From: DATLWR01 sp035576205
Lineage (GTDB): Bacteria > Pseudomonadota > Zetaproteobacteria > Mariprofundales > Mariprofundaceae
Direction: 5' to 3'
DNA: 7,475 nt
Assembly: GCA_035576205.1 (NCBI GenBank)
Contig: DATLWR010000045.1
Span: 1 to 7,475, forward strand
Under the pieces are notes generated by a model. That model did not search any database, was not told where the DNA came from, and saw only the letters and a program-made list of their open reading frames with translations. How positions within the stretch are numbered: the stretch's first letter is position 1; every line of letters begins with the position of its first letter. Below, in pieces: positions 1 to 5,539 of this stretch. The translations under genes and the position numbers were made by a program.

Positions 1-991
1 TGATCGCCTCGATGACGCGGTCCTGATTCCAGCCGGCACGCAGCCGTTCAGGATCGATGTAGACATACAGCCGATAGAAAGCATGCCGGACATGTGCGGG
101 AACCGCCGGCACATACAAGCCGTCGACATCGGACAGTGCCGCCATCAGGAACCTGGCATTTCGCTCGCGCCGCTCGAGCCAGGCCGGCAGTTTGGCCAGT
201 TGCCGGCGTCCGATCGCCGCCTGCATCTCCGTCATGCGGAAATTGCTGCCGAAGCTCGCATGCAGCCAGCGATGACCGGGGGGATGCTGGGCATGATAGA
301 CCAGATCGTAATCCTTGCCGTGATCCTTGTAGGCCCAGGCCCGTCGCCAGAGGGATTCATCGCTGGTCACCAGCATGCCACCCTCGCCACCGGTGGTCAT
401 GATCTTGTCCTGGCAGAAGGAGAAGGCCGCCATGTCGCCGAACGAACCGGTCTGCCGGCCACGGTATTCGGCACCCAGCGACTGGGCGCAATCCTCGATC
501 ACCTTCAGACCATGCTCTTTGGCAAAAGCCATGATGGCATCCATATCGCACGGCCAGCCGCCCAGGTGTACCGGGATGGCCGCCCGTGTTCGTGTCGTCA
601 AAGCACGCTGCATGGCCGCCACCGACATGCCCTGGCTGTCCGGCTCGAGATCGACGACAACAGGCGTTGCTCCCACGCGCACGACGCTGCTGGCGGTGGC
701 GATAAAGGTACGGCTGGGCACCAGCACCTCGTCACCCGGGCCGATGCCCAGTGCATACAGCGCAAGCTCCAGTGCCAGCGTACCGTTGGCCACGGCGATC
801 GCATACGGCGCACCGATGTAATCGGCAAACTCCTGCTCAAAGGCCCGGCCTTCATCGCCGGTCCAGTAATTCACCCTGCCGGAAGCGAGCACGGCGCGAG
901 CGGCTTCAATCTCGTCATCGGCATAATGCGGCCAGGACGGCAACGGGCTTGAGCGAACCGGTTTACCGCCATCGATTGCAAGTTTGTCCAC
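1..991 (-). CDS. DegT/DnrJ/EryC1/StrS-family PLP sugar aminotransferase (3'-truncated by window edge)
   Basis: I read this frame directly from the reverse complement: 330 codons are open from a GTG at 991 to the left edge, with no stop. The product is a fold-type I PLP aminotransferase that converts a 4-keto (less often 3-keto) 6-deoxy sugar nucleotide to the amino sugar in the cytoplasm, using glutamate as usual donor. Visible landmarks are the N-terminal substrate segment around NYWTGDEG (41-48), ANGTLALELAL (68-78) for PLP phosphate contacts, VIEDCAQSLGA (164-174) with Asp167 facing the PLP ring nitrogen, and SFCQDKIMTTGGEGG (191-205), where Lys196 is the expected Schiff-base lysine. Family members are about 370-400 residues, so roughly the last 40-70 are outside the window. 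GTG is chosen because AGGAG sits 6 bases upstream and the family-typical N-terminus (LAIDGGKPV) follows at once. Beside PglD- and PglC-type genes it is most likely PglE-like (UDP-4-amino-4,6-dideoxy-GlcNAc formation); GDP-perosamine synthase is an alternative. Confidence 0.93.
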   Translation of the reverse strand, partial: MDKLAIDGGKPVRSSPLPSWPHYADDEIEAARAVLASGRVNYWTGDEGRAFEQEFADYIGAPYAIAVANGTLALELALYALGIGPGDEVLVPSRTFIATASSVVRVGATPVVVDLEPDSQGMSVAAMQRALTTRTRAAIPVHLGGWPCDMDAIMAFAKEHGLKVIEDCAQSLGAEYRGRQTGSFGDMAAFSFCQDKIMTTGGEGGMLVTSDESLWRRAWAYKDHGKDYDLVYHAQHPPGHRWLHASFGSNFRMTEMQAAIGRRQLAKLPAWLERRERNARFLMAALSDVDGLYVPAVPAHVRHAFYRLYVYIDPERLRAGWNQDRVIEAI

Positions 992-997
992 CTGATT

Positions 998-1003
998 CTC
1001 CTA
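998..1003 (-). promoter_or_regulatory. Ribosome binding site of the aminotransferase, fused with the upstream stop codon
   Basis: The minus strand reads TAGGAG here, then six bases, then GTG at 991. The TAG is the stop codon of the acetyltransferase gene, so its terminating ribosome sits directly on the next Shine-Dalgarno. This supports the GTG start, since no in-frame ATG lies nearby, and indicates translational coupling. Confidence 0.8.
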
Positions 1004-1624
1004 CAGCACTCTTTGAACCTTAGCGGGAACGCCGAAAGCCACGACACGATCACCGATATCGCTGGTCACTGCTGCACCAGCACCAATCATACTCCAGTCA
1101 CCTATGCTTTTACCTGGTATGACACAGCTGCCGATACCGATAAAAGCCCCCTCTCCAACCCGACAGCCTCCCGCCAGCCGGGTGCCTGGAGCCAGGTGAA
1201 CAAAATCTCCGATGTGACAGTCATGATCGATGGTTACACCGGTATTGACGATTACATGGGCGCCGATTTCCGAATCCGGTTGAATCACGGCACCCGCGAA
1301 AACAACGCTACCGGGAGAAAGGTGTACCGACTCATGCACGATAGCCTGCTGATGAACGATGGTGGCCCAGGAAAGCGATGACAGCCGATCCGCCAGCTTG
1401 TAGCGCGTGGCGTTATCGCCAATGGCCAGCACAAACACCCCGCTGACCGCCGGGTCGATGTCGGCAATCGCGCCCCGCACCGGCACCCCCAGCAAACGGG
1501 AGCCATGCAGGCTGGTGTTATCATCGTAAAGAGCGACAACATCAAAGCCGGCCGAGCGCGCCGTCGCAATCACCACCTTGGCATGACCACCGGCACCGAT
1601 TACCGCCAGTGTTCCCGCACTCAT
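1001..1624 (-). CDS. PglD/NeuD-type sugar O/N-acyltransferase (left-handed beta-helix), probable UDP-amino-sugar N-acetyltransferase
   Basis: A complete 207-residue protein, the usual PglD/NeuD/PerB length (about 195-220). It likely transfers acetyl from acetyl-CoA to the 4-amino group of the sugar nucleotide made by the aminotransferase next door, acting as a cytoplasmic trimer. The N-terminal Rossmann-like part has GAGGHAKVV (10-18), the nucleotide-sugar binding loop of this family. From about residue 90 it becomes hexapeptide repeats of a left-handed beta-helix. IDHDCHIGDFVHLAPG (132-147) contains His134, equivalent to the catalytic base His125 of Campylobacter PglD. It ends with GVPAKVQRVL, the typical acetyl-CoA-side C-terminus. 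The start overlaps the stop of the phosphoglycosyl transferase gene (ATGA) and has a near-perfect Shine-Dalgarno, so it is firm. In Neisseria the corresponding domains are fused in one protein (PglB); here they are separate coupled genes. The exact substrate (bacillosamine precursor, perosamine or sialic-acid type) is inferred from context only. Confidence 0.93.
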   Translation of the reverse strand: MSAGTLAVIGAGGHAKVVIATARSAGFDVVALYDDNTSLHGSRLLGVPVRGAIADIDPAVSGVFVLAIGDNATRYKLADRLSSLSWATIVHQQAIVHESVHLSPGSVVFAGAVIQPDSEIGAHVIVNTGVTIDHDCHIGDFVHLAPGTRLAGGCRVGEGAFIGIGSCVIPGKSIGDWSMIGAGAAVTSDIGDRVVAFGVPAKVQRVL

Positions 1625-2229
1625 TCGTCACCTCCACTGCTCCGGCTGCCAGTGAATTTCGGCATCGTCGCATGACCTTCGGCACTGACACCACGACCGG
1701 AAATGACATGCATCAGCGTCAGCCAGAGTATCTTCATATCGAGCCAAAAACTCGCATGATCGACATACCAGATGTCAAGCGCAAAGCGCTCTTCCCAGCT
1801 GATCGCATTGCGCCCGTTGACCTGCGCCCAACCGGTGATGCCGGGAAGCACTTCATGTCGGCGCGCCTGCTGTGCATCATAAAGCGGCATGTACTCCATC
1901 AGTAAGGGACGTGGCCCCACGAAGCTCATATCCCCTTTCACGACATTGAGCAGTTGTGGCAACTCATCCAGACTCAACCGGCGCAACCACTTCCCCGCCG
2001 ACGTCAGTCGCTGCCCGTCCGGCAACAGGCTTCCGTCAGATGCATGCGCATCACTCATGGTGCGCAACTTGTAGAGATGAAACGGTCTGCCATGCAGGCC
2101 GGGACGGAGCTGGACGAACAGGACCGGTGATCCCATCGTTAAACGGATGCAGAGCATCGCCGCCAACAGGAACGGCGAGGTCAGCAATAGCAGCAACAGT
2201 GCTGCAACCAGATCAAAACAGCGTTTCAT
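1621..2229 (-). CDS. PglC-type monotopic phosphoglycosyl transferase (initiating sugar-phosphate transferase)
   Basis: A 202-residue protein of the bacterial sugar transferase family in its minimal PglC-like form, without the extra membrane domain of WbaP/WcaJ proteins (about 460 residues). It transfers a sugar 1-phosphate from a UDP-sugar to undecaprenyl phosphate at the inner membrane, starting glycan assembly. MKRCFDLVAALLLLLL opens the reentrant membrane helix (about residues 4-31). Then come KLRTMSDA (54-61), LSLDELPQLLNVVKGDMSF (85-103) with the catalytic Asp88-Glu89 pair, GPRPLL (105-110) for phosphate binding, ITGWAQVNGRN (131-141) and the family C-terminus ATMPKFTG. The frame is open further upstream to 2373, but the ATG at 2229 is chosen because the hydrophobic N-terminus starts there, GGAG lies 7 bases upstream, and it overlaps the previous stop as ATGA. 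Its neighbours suggest UDP-N,N'-diacetylbacillosamine or a related 4-acetamido sugar as donor. Confidence 0.95.
   Translation of the reverse strand: MKRCFDLVAALLLLLLTSPFLLAAMLCIRLTMGSPVLFVQLRPGLHGRPFHLYKLRTMSDAHASDGSLLPDGQRLTSAGKWLRRLSLDELPQLLNVVKGDMSFVGPRPLLMEYMPLYDAQQARRHEVLPGITGWAQVNGRNAISWEERFALDIWYVDHASFWLDMKILWLTLMHVISGRGVSAEGHATMPKFTGSRSSGGDE
1628..1635 (-). promoter_or_regulatory. Strong Shine-Dalgarno GGAGGTGA for the PglD-type acetyltransferase
   Basis: The minus strand reads GGAGGTGA, complementary to the 16S rRNA 3' end, with GGAGG six bases before the ATG at 1624. It lies within the last codons (Gly-Gly-Asp) of the phosphoglycosyl transferase, so that protein's C-terminal residues are shared with this signal. 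It fixes the ATG of the downstream gene. Confidence 0.85.
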
Positions 2230-3428
2230 GTACTTTCTCCGGAAACCGCGAAGGCATGGGAATCGAATGCCCGAGGAGCCGGCGTACCCTCGATCAGATG
2301 AGTATAGATATCCAGCACCTCCTGCGCCGTTCGGCGGACATCGAACATATGGCGAACCAGCTTCTGCCCGCATGCAGCCATACCGCGGTAACCATCCAGG
2401 TGATCGAGCGTCCTGATCATCGCGTCGGCCAGTTGCCCCACATCACCCTTATCGATCAGCAGGCCGGTCACGCCATCGATCACCACTTCGGGTAGCCCTC
2501 CCACACGGGCGGCGATAACCGGCACACCGGCCAGGAGCGGTTCGACAACACCGCCGCAATTCTCGGACGACGGCACATGCACAGCCAGATCGAAATCGGC
2601 CCATCCGCCCAGGACTTCGTCGGCTGCCATATAGCCCGGCATAATGATTCTGCCGTGGCCAATCTCCTGCGCTTTATTTCGCAATCGTTCCTCATAGCGC
2701 TTGCCGCCGCCCCACTGGCCTCCGACCAGTAGTCCGACGACATCTGACCGCTCGGCAAGGACCAGTCCAAGCGCATCAATGACATCCTCGTGCCTCTTGA
2801 GTCCCTTCCTCTGCCCCAGATACCACTTCGGCGGATAGAGGTAATTGATATTGCCGATAACCTTGTCGCTGACGTTGATATGGAGATGATCACGCAACCT
2901 CCCCAGCCGCGGTTGGGGAGGCCGGATCCGGACTCCATAATAACTGAGAAAAAGGCGTTTTGCGTTAATGCCAGCGTGATGATAATGGTCAAGAATATAT
3001 CGACTGGAAGCGATCCAGGAGTCGTTACTGCCGGCACTCGACAGCTCCCATTCCCGGAAAAGGCGATGCTCCAGATGCAGGGGGCCAGGCACCTGGAATA
3101 GACGAGGAACGGGATGATCCTTTCCCAGGGCGTAGCGCAGCACCAGCGTGGTACCGAAGAAATGGCTGTGGATCAGGTCTGGTGACACCTCGCGCACAAG
3201 CTTGCGCACATCCTGCAGCAAAGCCGGCAATCGCCACGGAGCGCCAACCGGCAAATCCATCGGCAAGGCATGCAATCTTGCACCGGTTGTTTGCCATAGC
3301 TCAATGAAACGCCCATGAAAATGGGGCAAGGCAACGTGAACTTCCACACCGCGGGCAACCAGTTCAGCCACCTGATCGACCGCCCACTTCGCTCCATCGA
3401 CCGTTTTGACGACCTGAAGAACCCGCAT
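2226..3428 (-). CDS. GT4 glycosyltransferase (GT-B fold) with variant ENCGGVVE motif
   Basis: A 400-residue retaining glycosyltransferase that likely adds a sugar to the lipid-linked intermediate on the cytoplasmic face of the inner membrane. The N-terminal half starts MRVLQVVKTVDGAKWAVDQV, with a DLIHSHFFGTTLVLR segment (84-98) typical of the acceptor domain. The C-terminal donor domain carries LGQRKGLKRHEDVIDAL (204-220), with likely phosphate-binding Arg/Lys, and VPSSENCGGVVEPLLAGVPV (285-304). Its paired glutamates are Glu289 and Glu296, so the spacing is E-x6-E instead of the common E-x7-E. GLPEVVIDGVTGLL (311-324) follows as expected. The open frame extends to 3467, but the ATG at 3428 is preferred: GGGAG lies 6 bases upstream, it overlaps the flippase stop as TAATG, and the Rossmann strand begins there. 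Donor and acceptor cannot be told from sequence. A GC-rich near-palindrome lies in the codons for residues 170-177. Confidence 0.92.
   Translation of the reverse strand: MRVLQVVKTVDGAKWAVDQVAELVARGVEVHVALPHFHGRFIELWQTTGARLHALPMDLPVGAPWRLPALLQDVRKLVREVSPDLIHSHFFGTTLVLRYALGKDHPVPRLFQVPGPLHLEHRLFREWELSSAGSNDSWIASSRYILDHYHHAGINAKRLFLSYYGVRIRPPQPRLGRLRDHLHINVSDKVIGNINYLYPPKWYLGQRKGLKRHEDVIDALGLVLAERSDVVGLLVGGQWGGGKRYEERLRNKAQEIGHGRIIMPGYMAADEVLGGWADFDLAVHVPSSENCGGVVEPLLAGVPVIAARVGGLPEVVIDGVTGLLIDKGDVGQLADAMIRTLDHLDGYRGMAACGQKLVRHMFDVRRTAQEVLDIYTHLIEGTPAPRAFDSHAFAVSGEST
2237..2240 (-). promoter_or_regulatory. Shine-Dalgarno GGAG of the phosphoglycosyl transferase gene
   Basis: GGAG on the minus strand lies seven bases before the ATG at 2229, inside the end of the upstream glycosyltransferase gene. 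It decides the start of the 202-residue protein against the longer in-frame extension to 2373, whose 48 extra residues look like read-through of another gene's frame. Confidence 0.7.
2898..2921. repeat. 24-bp near-perfect palindrome inside the GT4 gene
   Basis: Arms CCTCCCCA and TGGGGAGG flank a CCGCGG core. Pairing 2898 with 2921 inward, eleven of twelve pairs are complementary; only 2906/2913 mismatch. In the minus-strand mRNA this gives a stem of eight pairs, six of them G-C, closing an eight-base loop. It encodes the proline-rich stretch PPQPRLGR (170-177), near where the two GT-B lobes should join. No T-run follows, so it is not an intrinsic terminator. A second perfect palindrome, CCGGATCCGG (2922-2931), directly abuts it. 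Confidence 0.75.
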
Positions 3429-4786
3429 TATTCGCTCCCGGCACCGGCCACGGACTTCGGGTGCCACAGCATACGCAAAACCTGAATGACAGAGGGATCA
3501 ACGCCGACGGTACGTCGTACCAGCTGCAGCATCCGGATATTCCACAACAGGGCCCCGCAAAACGTGGCTACTGCGGCCCCCATCATGCCGTAGTTCGGAA
3601 TCAGAACCAGCGACAGGATCAATTTCAGGACAACACCCCAAGCCATATGAATCGCCGCTTCCGACTGATGACCGGTGAGCGTCAACAGCAGCATGACCGA
3701 ACCGGCCATGGCGACGACCAGTTGAGCCGCCAGCAGTATCGTCAACGGAAGATAGCCGCTCACAAACTCTGTTCCGAACAGGCGCAGAATGTCATGACCG
3801 AAAATCACCAGCAGGACCGATATGGGCAGAGCCGCCAGCAGTACGCCAGCCGTTGCCATACTGACCAGTTGCTGAAGCTCCTGCCGTTCACCGGTCGCAT
3901 GTAAACGTGCCATCAGGGAGGCCGCCACGGCATTGGCGGATGCAATGATCATCAGGATTATCTCGGCCAAGCGATTGGCAGCGGCGTAGATTCCGGCGGC
4001 CTTCTCGTTGACCAGCAGGCCAAGCAGCATGATATCCGTCCGGCTGCTTTCGAGCGCCTGCAAGCAGACAAGAACGAGCAGGGGCCAGGCAACCGCAAAC
4101 CACTCCCGGTCATGATAAACGGCTTCCGCCCCGGCAACTTCGCCTGGCAGATAGCGACGTTGCCAGACGACACCGACCATGAATGCGAGGAGTACCGCGA
4201 CCAGGTTCAGGAAGATAGCTTGCGCCGCGCCAAACGATTCCCAAAAAGCTGCGACGACACCAAGCAACATCAATAACGCAGCAGGCCGAATGATCAATTC
4301 CGGCGTCAGGGCCCGGACGGTCTGATGCAAACCGCGCAAGGTAGCCTGACGCAATCCGGCCAGCACCTGAAATGGCAGACCGACCAGTGCAATGGCAACA
4401 GCCACGAAAATCGCATCACTTGACCGGAAAACACCCAAAGACAGCAGTATCACGATGACCATTGCCAACGATGCCAGTGCCGTCCACGTGCTGCTTCGCT
4501 TCAGAATCCCCCTGAGATCCGCCCATGCATGATGTGCAATGTAGGTGGGGACATACCGCAACAATGCGTGATTAAACCCCAGAGTACCGAACAGCACGAA
4601 CATGAACATCCAGGCCATGACCTCGGAATAGAGCCCGAATTGGGATACTCCAAGCAACCTCGCCAGAAACACATCGGCAAGCAGTACCAGCAGAGCCCCG
4701 ACTCCCTGAACCAGCAGTGCTCCGATGGCACCTTTGGCGAGAAGCTTTCTCAGCGAGGCTCCCTTTAGTAGATCATGGTGCTGCAT
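3428..4786 (-). CDS. Wzx-like polysaccharide/lipid-linked oligosaccharide flippase (MOP superfamily)
   Basis: A 452-residue, strongly hydrophobic protein with about 12 predicted membrane segments judged by eye (roughly 19-44, 52-72, 102-120, 124-146, 168-184, 188-208, 230-247, 252-270, 273-292, 312-330, 345-370, 383-420, the last possibly two helices). Length and pattern fit Wzx/RfbX/PST-type flippases, which move undecaprenyl-diphosphate-linked oligosaccharides from the cytoplasmic to the periplasmic face of the inner membrane. Consistent details are the basic N-terminus (SLRKLLAKGAIG), FLARLLGVSQFGLYS after the first helix, and LIPNYGMMGAAVAT (395-408) near the last helices, where this family usually has a similar segment. 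The ATG follows the acetyltransferase stop directly (TGAATG) without a good Shine-Dalgarno, suggesting translation by reinitiation. The gene stop overlaps the next start (TAATG). No Wzy polymerase is in the window, so whether the product is polymerised or transferred as a single block is open. Confidence 0.92.
   Translation of the reverse strand: MQHHDLLKGASLRKLLAKGAIGALLVQGVGALLVLLADVFLARLLGVSQFGLYSEVMAWMFMFVLFGTLGFNHALLRYVPTYIAHHAWADLRGILKRSSTWTALASLAMVIVILLSLGVFRSSDAIFVAVAIALVGLPFQVLAGLRQATLRGLHQTVRALTPELIIRPAALLMLLGVVAAFWESFGAAQAIFLNLVAVLLAFMVGVVWQRRYLPGEVAGAEAVYHDREWFAVAWPLLVLVCLQALESSRTDIMLLGLLVNEKAAGIYAAANRLAEIILMIIASANAVAASLMARLHATGERQELQQLVSMATAGVLLAALPISVLLVIFGHDILRLFGTEFVSGYLPLTILLAAQLVVAMAGSVMLLLTLTGHQSEAAIHMAWGVVLKLILSLVLIPNYGMMGAAVATFCGALLWNIRMLQLVRRTVGVDPSVIQVLRMLWHPKSVAGAGSE
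3435..3439 (-). promoter_or_regulatory. Shine-Dalgarno GGGAG of the downstream GT4 gene
   Basis: GGGAG on the minus strand is six bases before the ATG at 3428 and lies within the last codons of the flippase (Gly-Ser-Glu). It supports the 400-residue start over the upstream in-frame start at 3467. Confidence 0.7.
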
Positions 4787-5422
4787 TCAGACGCTGCCAG
4801 GCCCATCACGATCCTCGTCGATTTCGCTCAGGGCGCCGGGCACATCACACGGAATATCAAACAGGGCGGCATGCTGATGCAGCTGTTCATCGGACCAGTC
4901 CCACCATGCCATTCTGGAAACGCGCTCGACCACGTCGGGTGGAAATCGGTCCTTGATGACCCGCGCCGGATTACCACCGACCACCTGATAAGGCGGGACC
5001 GAACGAGTGACAACAGCACCGGCAGCCACCACAGCACCATTCCCTATCGTGACCCCGGCCAGAACGATCGCCCCATCGCCAATCCAGACGTCGTGGCCAA
5101 TATGCACACCTTGTTTGTCGGCACTTCGGACCCGGCCAAGCAGTCTCTGCTGGACAAAAAAATTGATACTCAGCCTGCTCATGTCATGGTTGCTGGTGAC
5201 AACGCGAACGTCCTCGCCAACGGCACAATAGCGACCGATCGATAGCGCTCCGATTCCACGAGCAGCGAAACCGTTACCGATACCCGTCCCTTTTCCTATC
5301 GAAGTCCGGCATTTGATACGACTGCCACGGCCGATGAATACGCCACGCCAGCGGAATCTCCCCAAACGTAACCAGGCGTTGAGGGCGAGTTGCACGATCA
5401 AGGTGTTGATTTCCAGCTTCAT
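4787..5422 (-). CDS. CatB/Vat-type (xenobiotic acetyltransferase-like) hexapeptide acetyltransferase, probable glycan O-acetyltransferase
   Basis: A 211-residue left-handed beta-helix acyltransferase from the ATG at 5422. The helix has repeats from about 28 to 65, then VVTSNHDMSRLSINFF (74-89) with His79, in the position of the catalytic histidine of hexapeptide xenobiotic acetyltransferases. The classic coil follows: VHIGHDVWIGDGAIVLAGVT (106-125), AVVAAGAVVTRSVPPYQVVG and GGNPARVIKDRF. The C-terminal WWDWSDEQL (173-181) is typical of the CatB/VatD branch. In glycan loci such enzymes usually acetylate a sugar hydroxyl or amine, not an antibiotic; that role is inferred. The start is uncertain: the frame is open to TTG codons at 5464 and 5485 (up to 21 more residues), but neither has a Shine-Dalgarno and MKLEINTLI resembles the usual family N-terminus. 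The ATG also lacks a good Shine-Dalgarno. Its TGA abuts the flippase ATG. Confidence 0.9.
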   Translation of the reverse strand: MKLEINTLIVQLALNAWLRLGRFRWRGVFIGRGSRIKCRTSIGKGTGIGNGFAARGIGALSIGRYCAVGEDVRVVTSNHDMSRLSINFFVQQRLLGRVRSADKQGVHIGHDVWIGDGAIVLAGVTIGNGAVVAAGAVVTRSVPPYQVVGGNPARVIKDRFPPDVVERVSRMAWWDWSDEQLHQHAALFDIPCDVPGALSEIDEDRDGPGSV

Positions 5423-5539
5423 GGTTTCGGAAGTATGAACGTATCGTTCCCGAGATTCATCCAAGGAAGAACAGGCAGCAAACAACCGGAACTAACACGC
5501 CGTTGCAGAGCCATAACCAGGGTTACCGTTCCATTATCG
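5423..5539. other. The only sizeable intergenic gap in the window (117 bases)
   Basis: It separates the GT4 stop at 5540 from the acetyltransferase ATG at 5422, while every other junction is overlapping or almost so. It holds an inverted repeat GAACG-TAT-CGTTC (5437-5449), 14 bases upstream of the ATG, and a short imperfect palindrome around ATAACCAGGGTTAC (5513-5526). I see no convincing -35/-10 pair and no hairpin followed by a T-run on either strand. Part of it could be coding if a TTG start is used. Confidence 0.6.
5437..5449. repeat. Short inverted repeat upstream of the CatB-like gene
   Basis: GAACG and CGTTC are exact 5-base arms around a 3-base centre. The short arms could arise by chance; it is listed because it lies in the leader of a gene whose start is otherwise unsupported. 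Confidence 0.35.

Noticed and set aside
83..952. Plus-strand 289-codon open frame
   Set aside because: It lies wholly antisense to the aminotransferase, whose frame has clear family motifs. Its translation, rich in His, Arg and Gly, shows no recognisable domain; long antisense frames are common opposite GC-rich genes.
2230..2373. N-terminal extension of the phosphoglycosyl transferase by 48 residues
   Set aside because: The extension overlaps the preceding gene in another frame and has no family similarity. The ATG at 2229 has a good Shine-Dalgarno and begins the expected membrane helix.
1956..2495. Plus-strand 179-codon open frame spanning two genes
   Set aside because: It is antisense to the phosphoglycosyl transferase and glycosyltransferase genes and crosses their junction, with no recognisable motif.
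3429..3467. N-terminal extension of the second GT4 protein by 13 residues
   Set aside because: The residues are polar and Arg-rich and overlap the flippase gene; the ATG at 3428 has GGGAG six bases upstream and the TAATG junction.
4787..5422. Antibiotic-resistance gene (catB/vat)
   Set aside because: The fold and WWDW signature match that superfamily, but the position inside a glycan operon, immediately abutting a flippase gene, makes a glycan acetyltransferase more likely.
5423..5539. Small RNA, riboswitch or promoter in the gap
   Set aside because: No convincing promoter hexamers, conserved riboswitch fold or terminator could be seen; only short inverted repeats are present.
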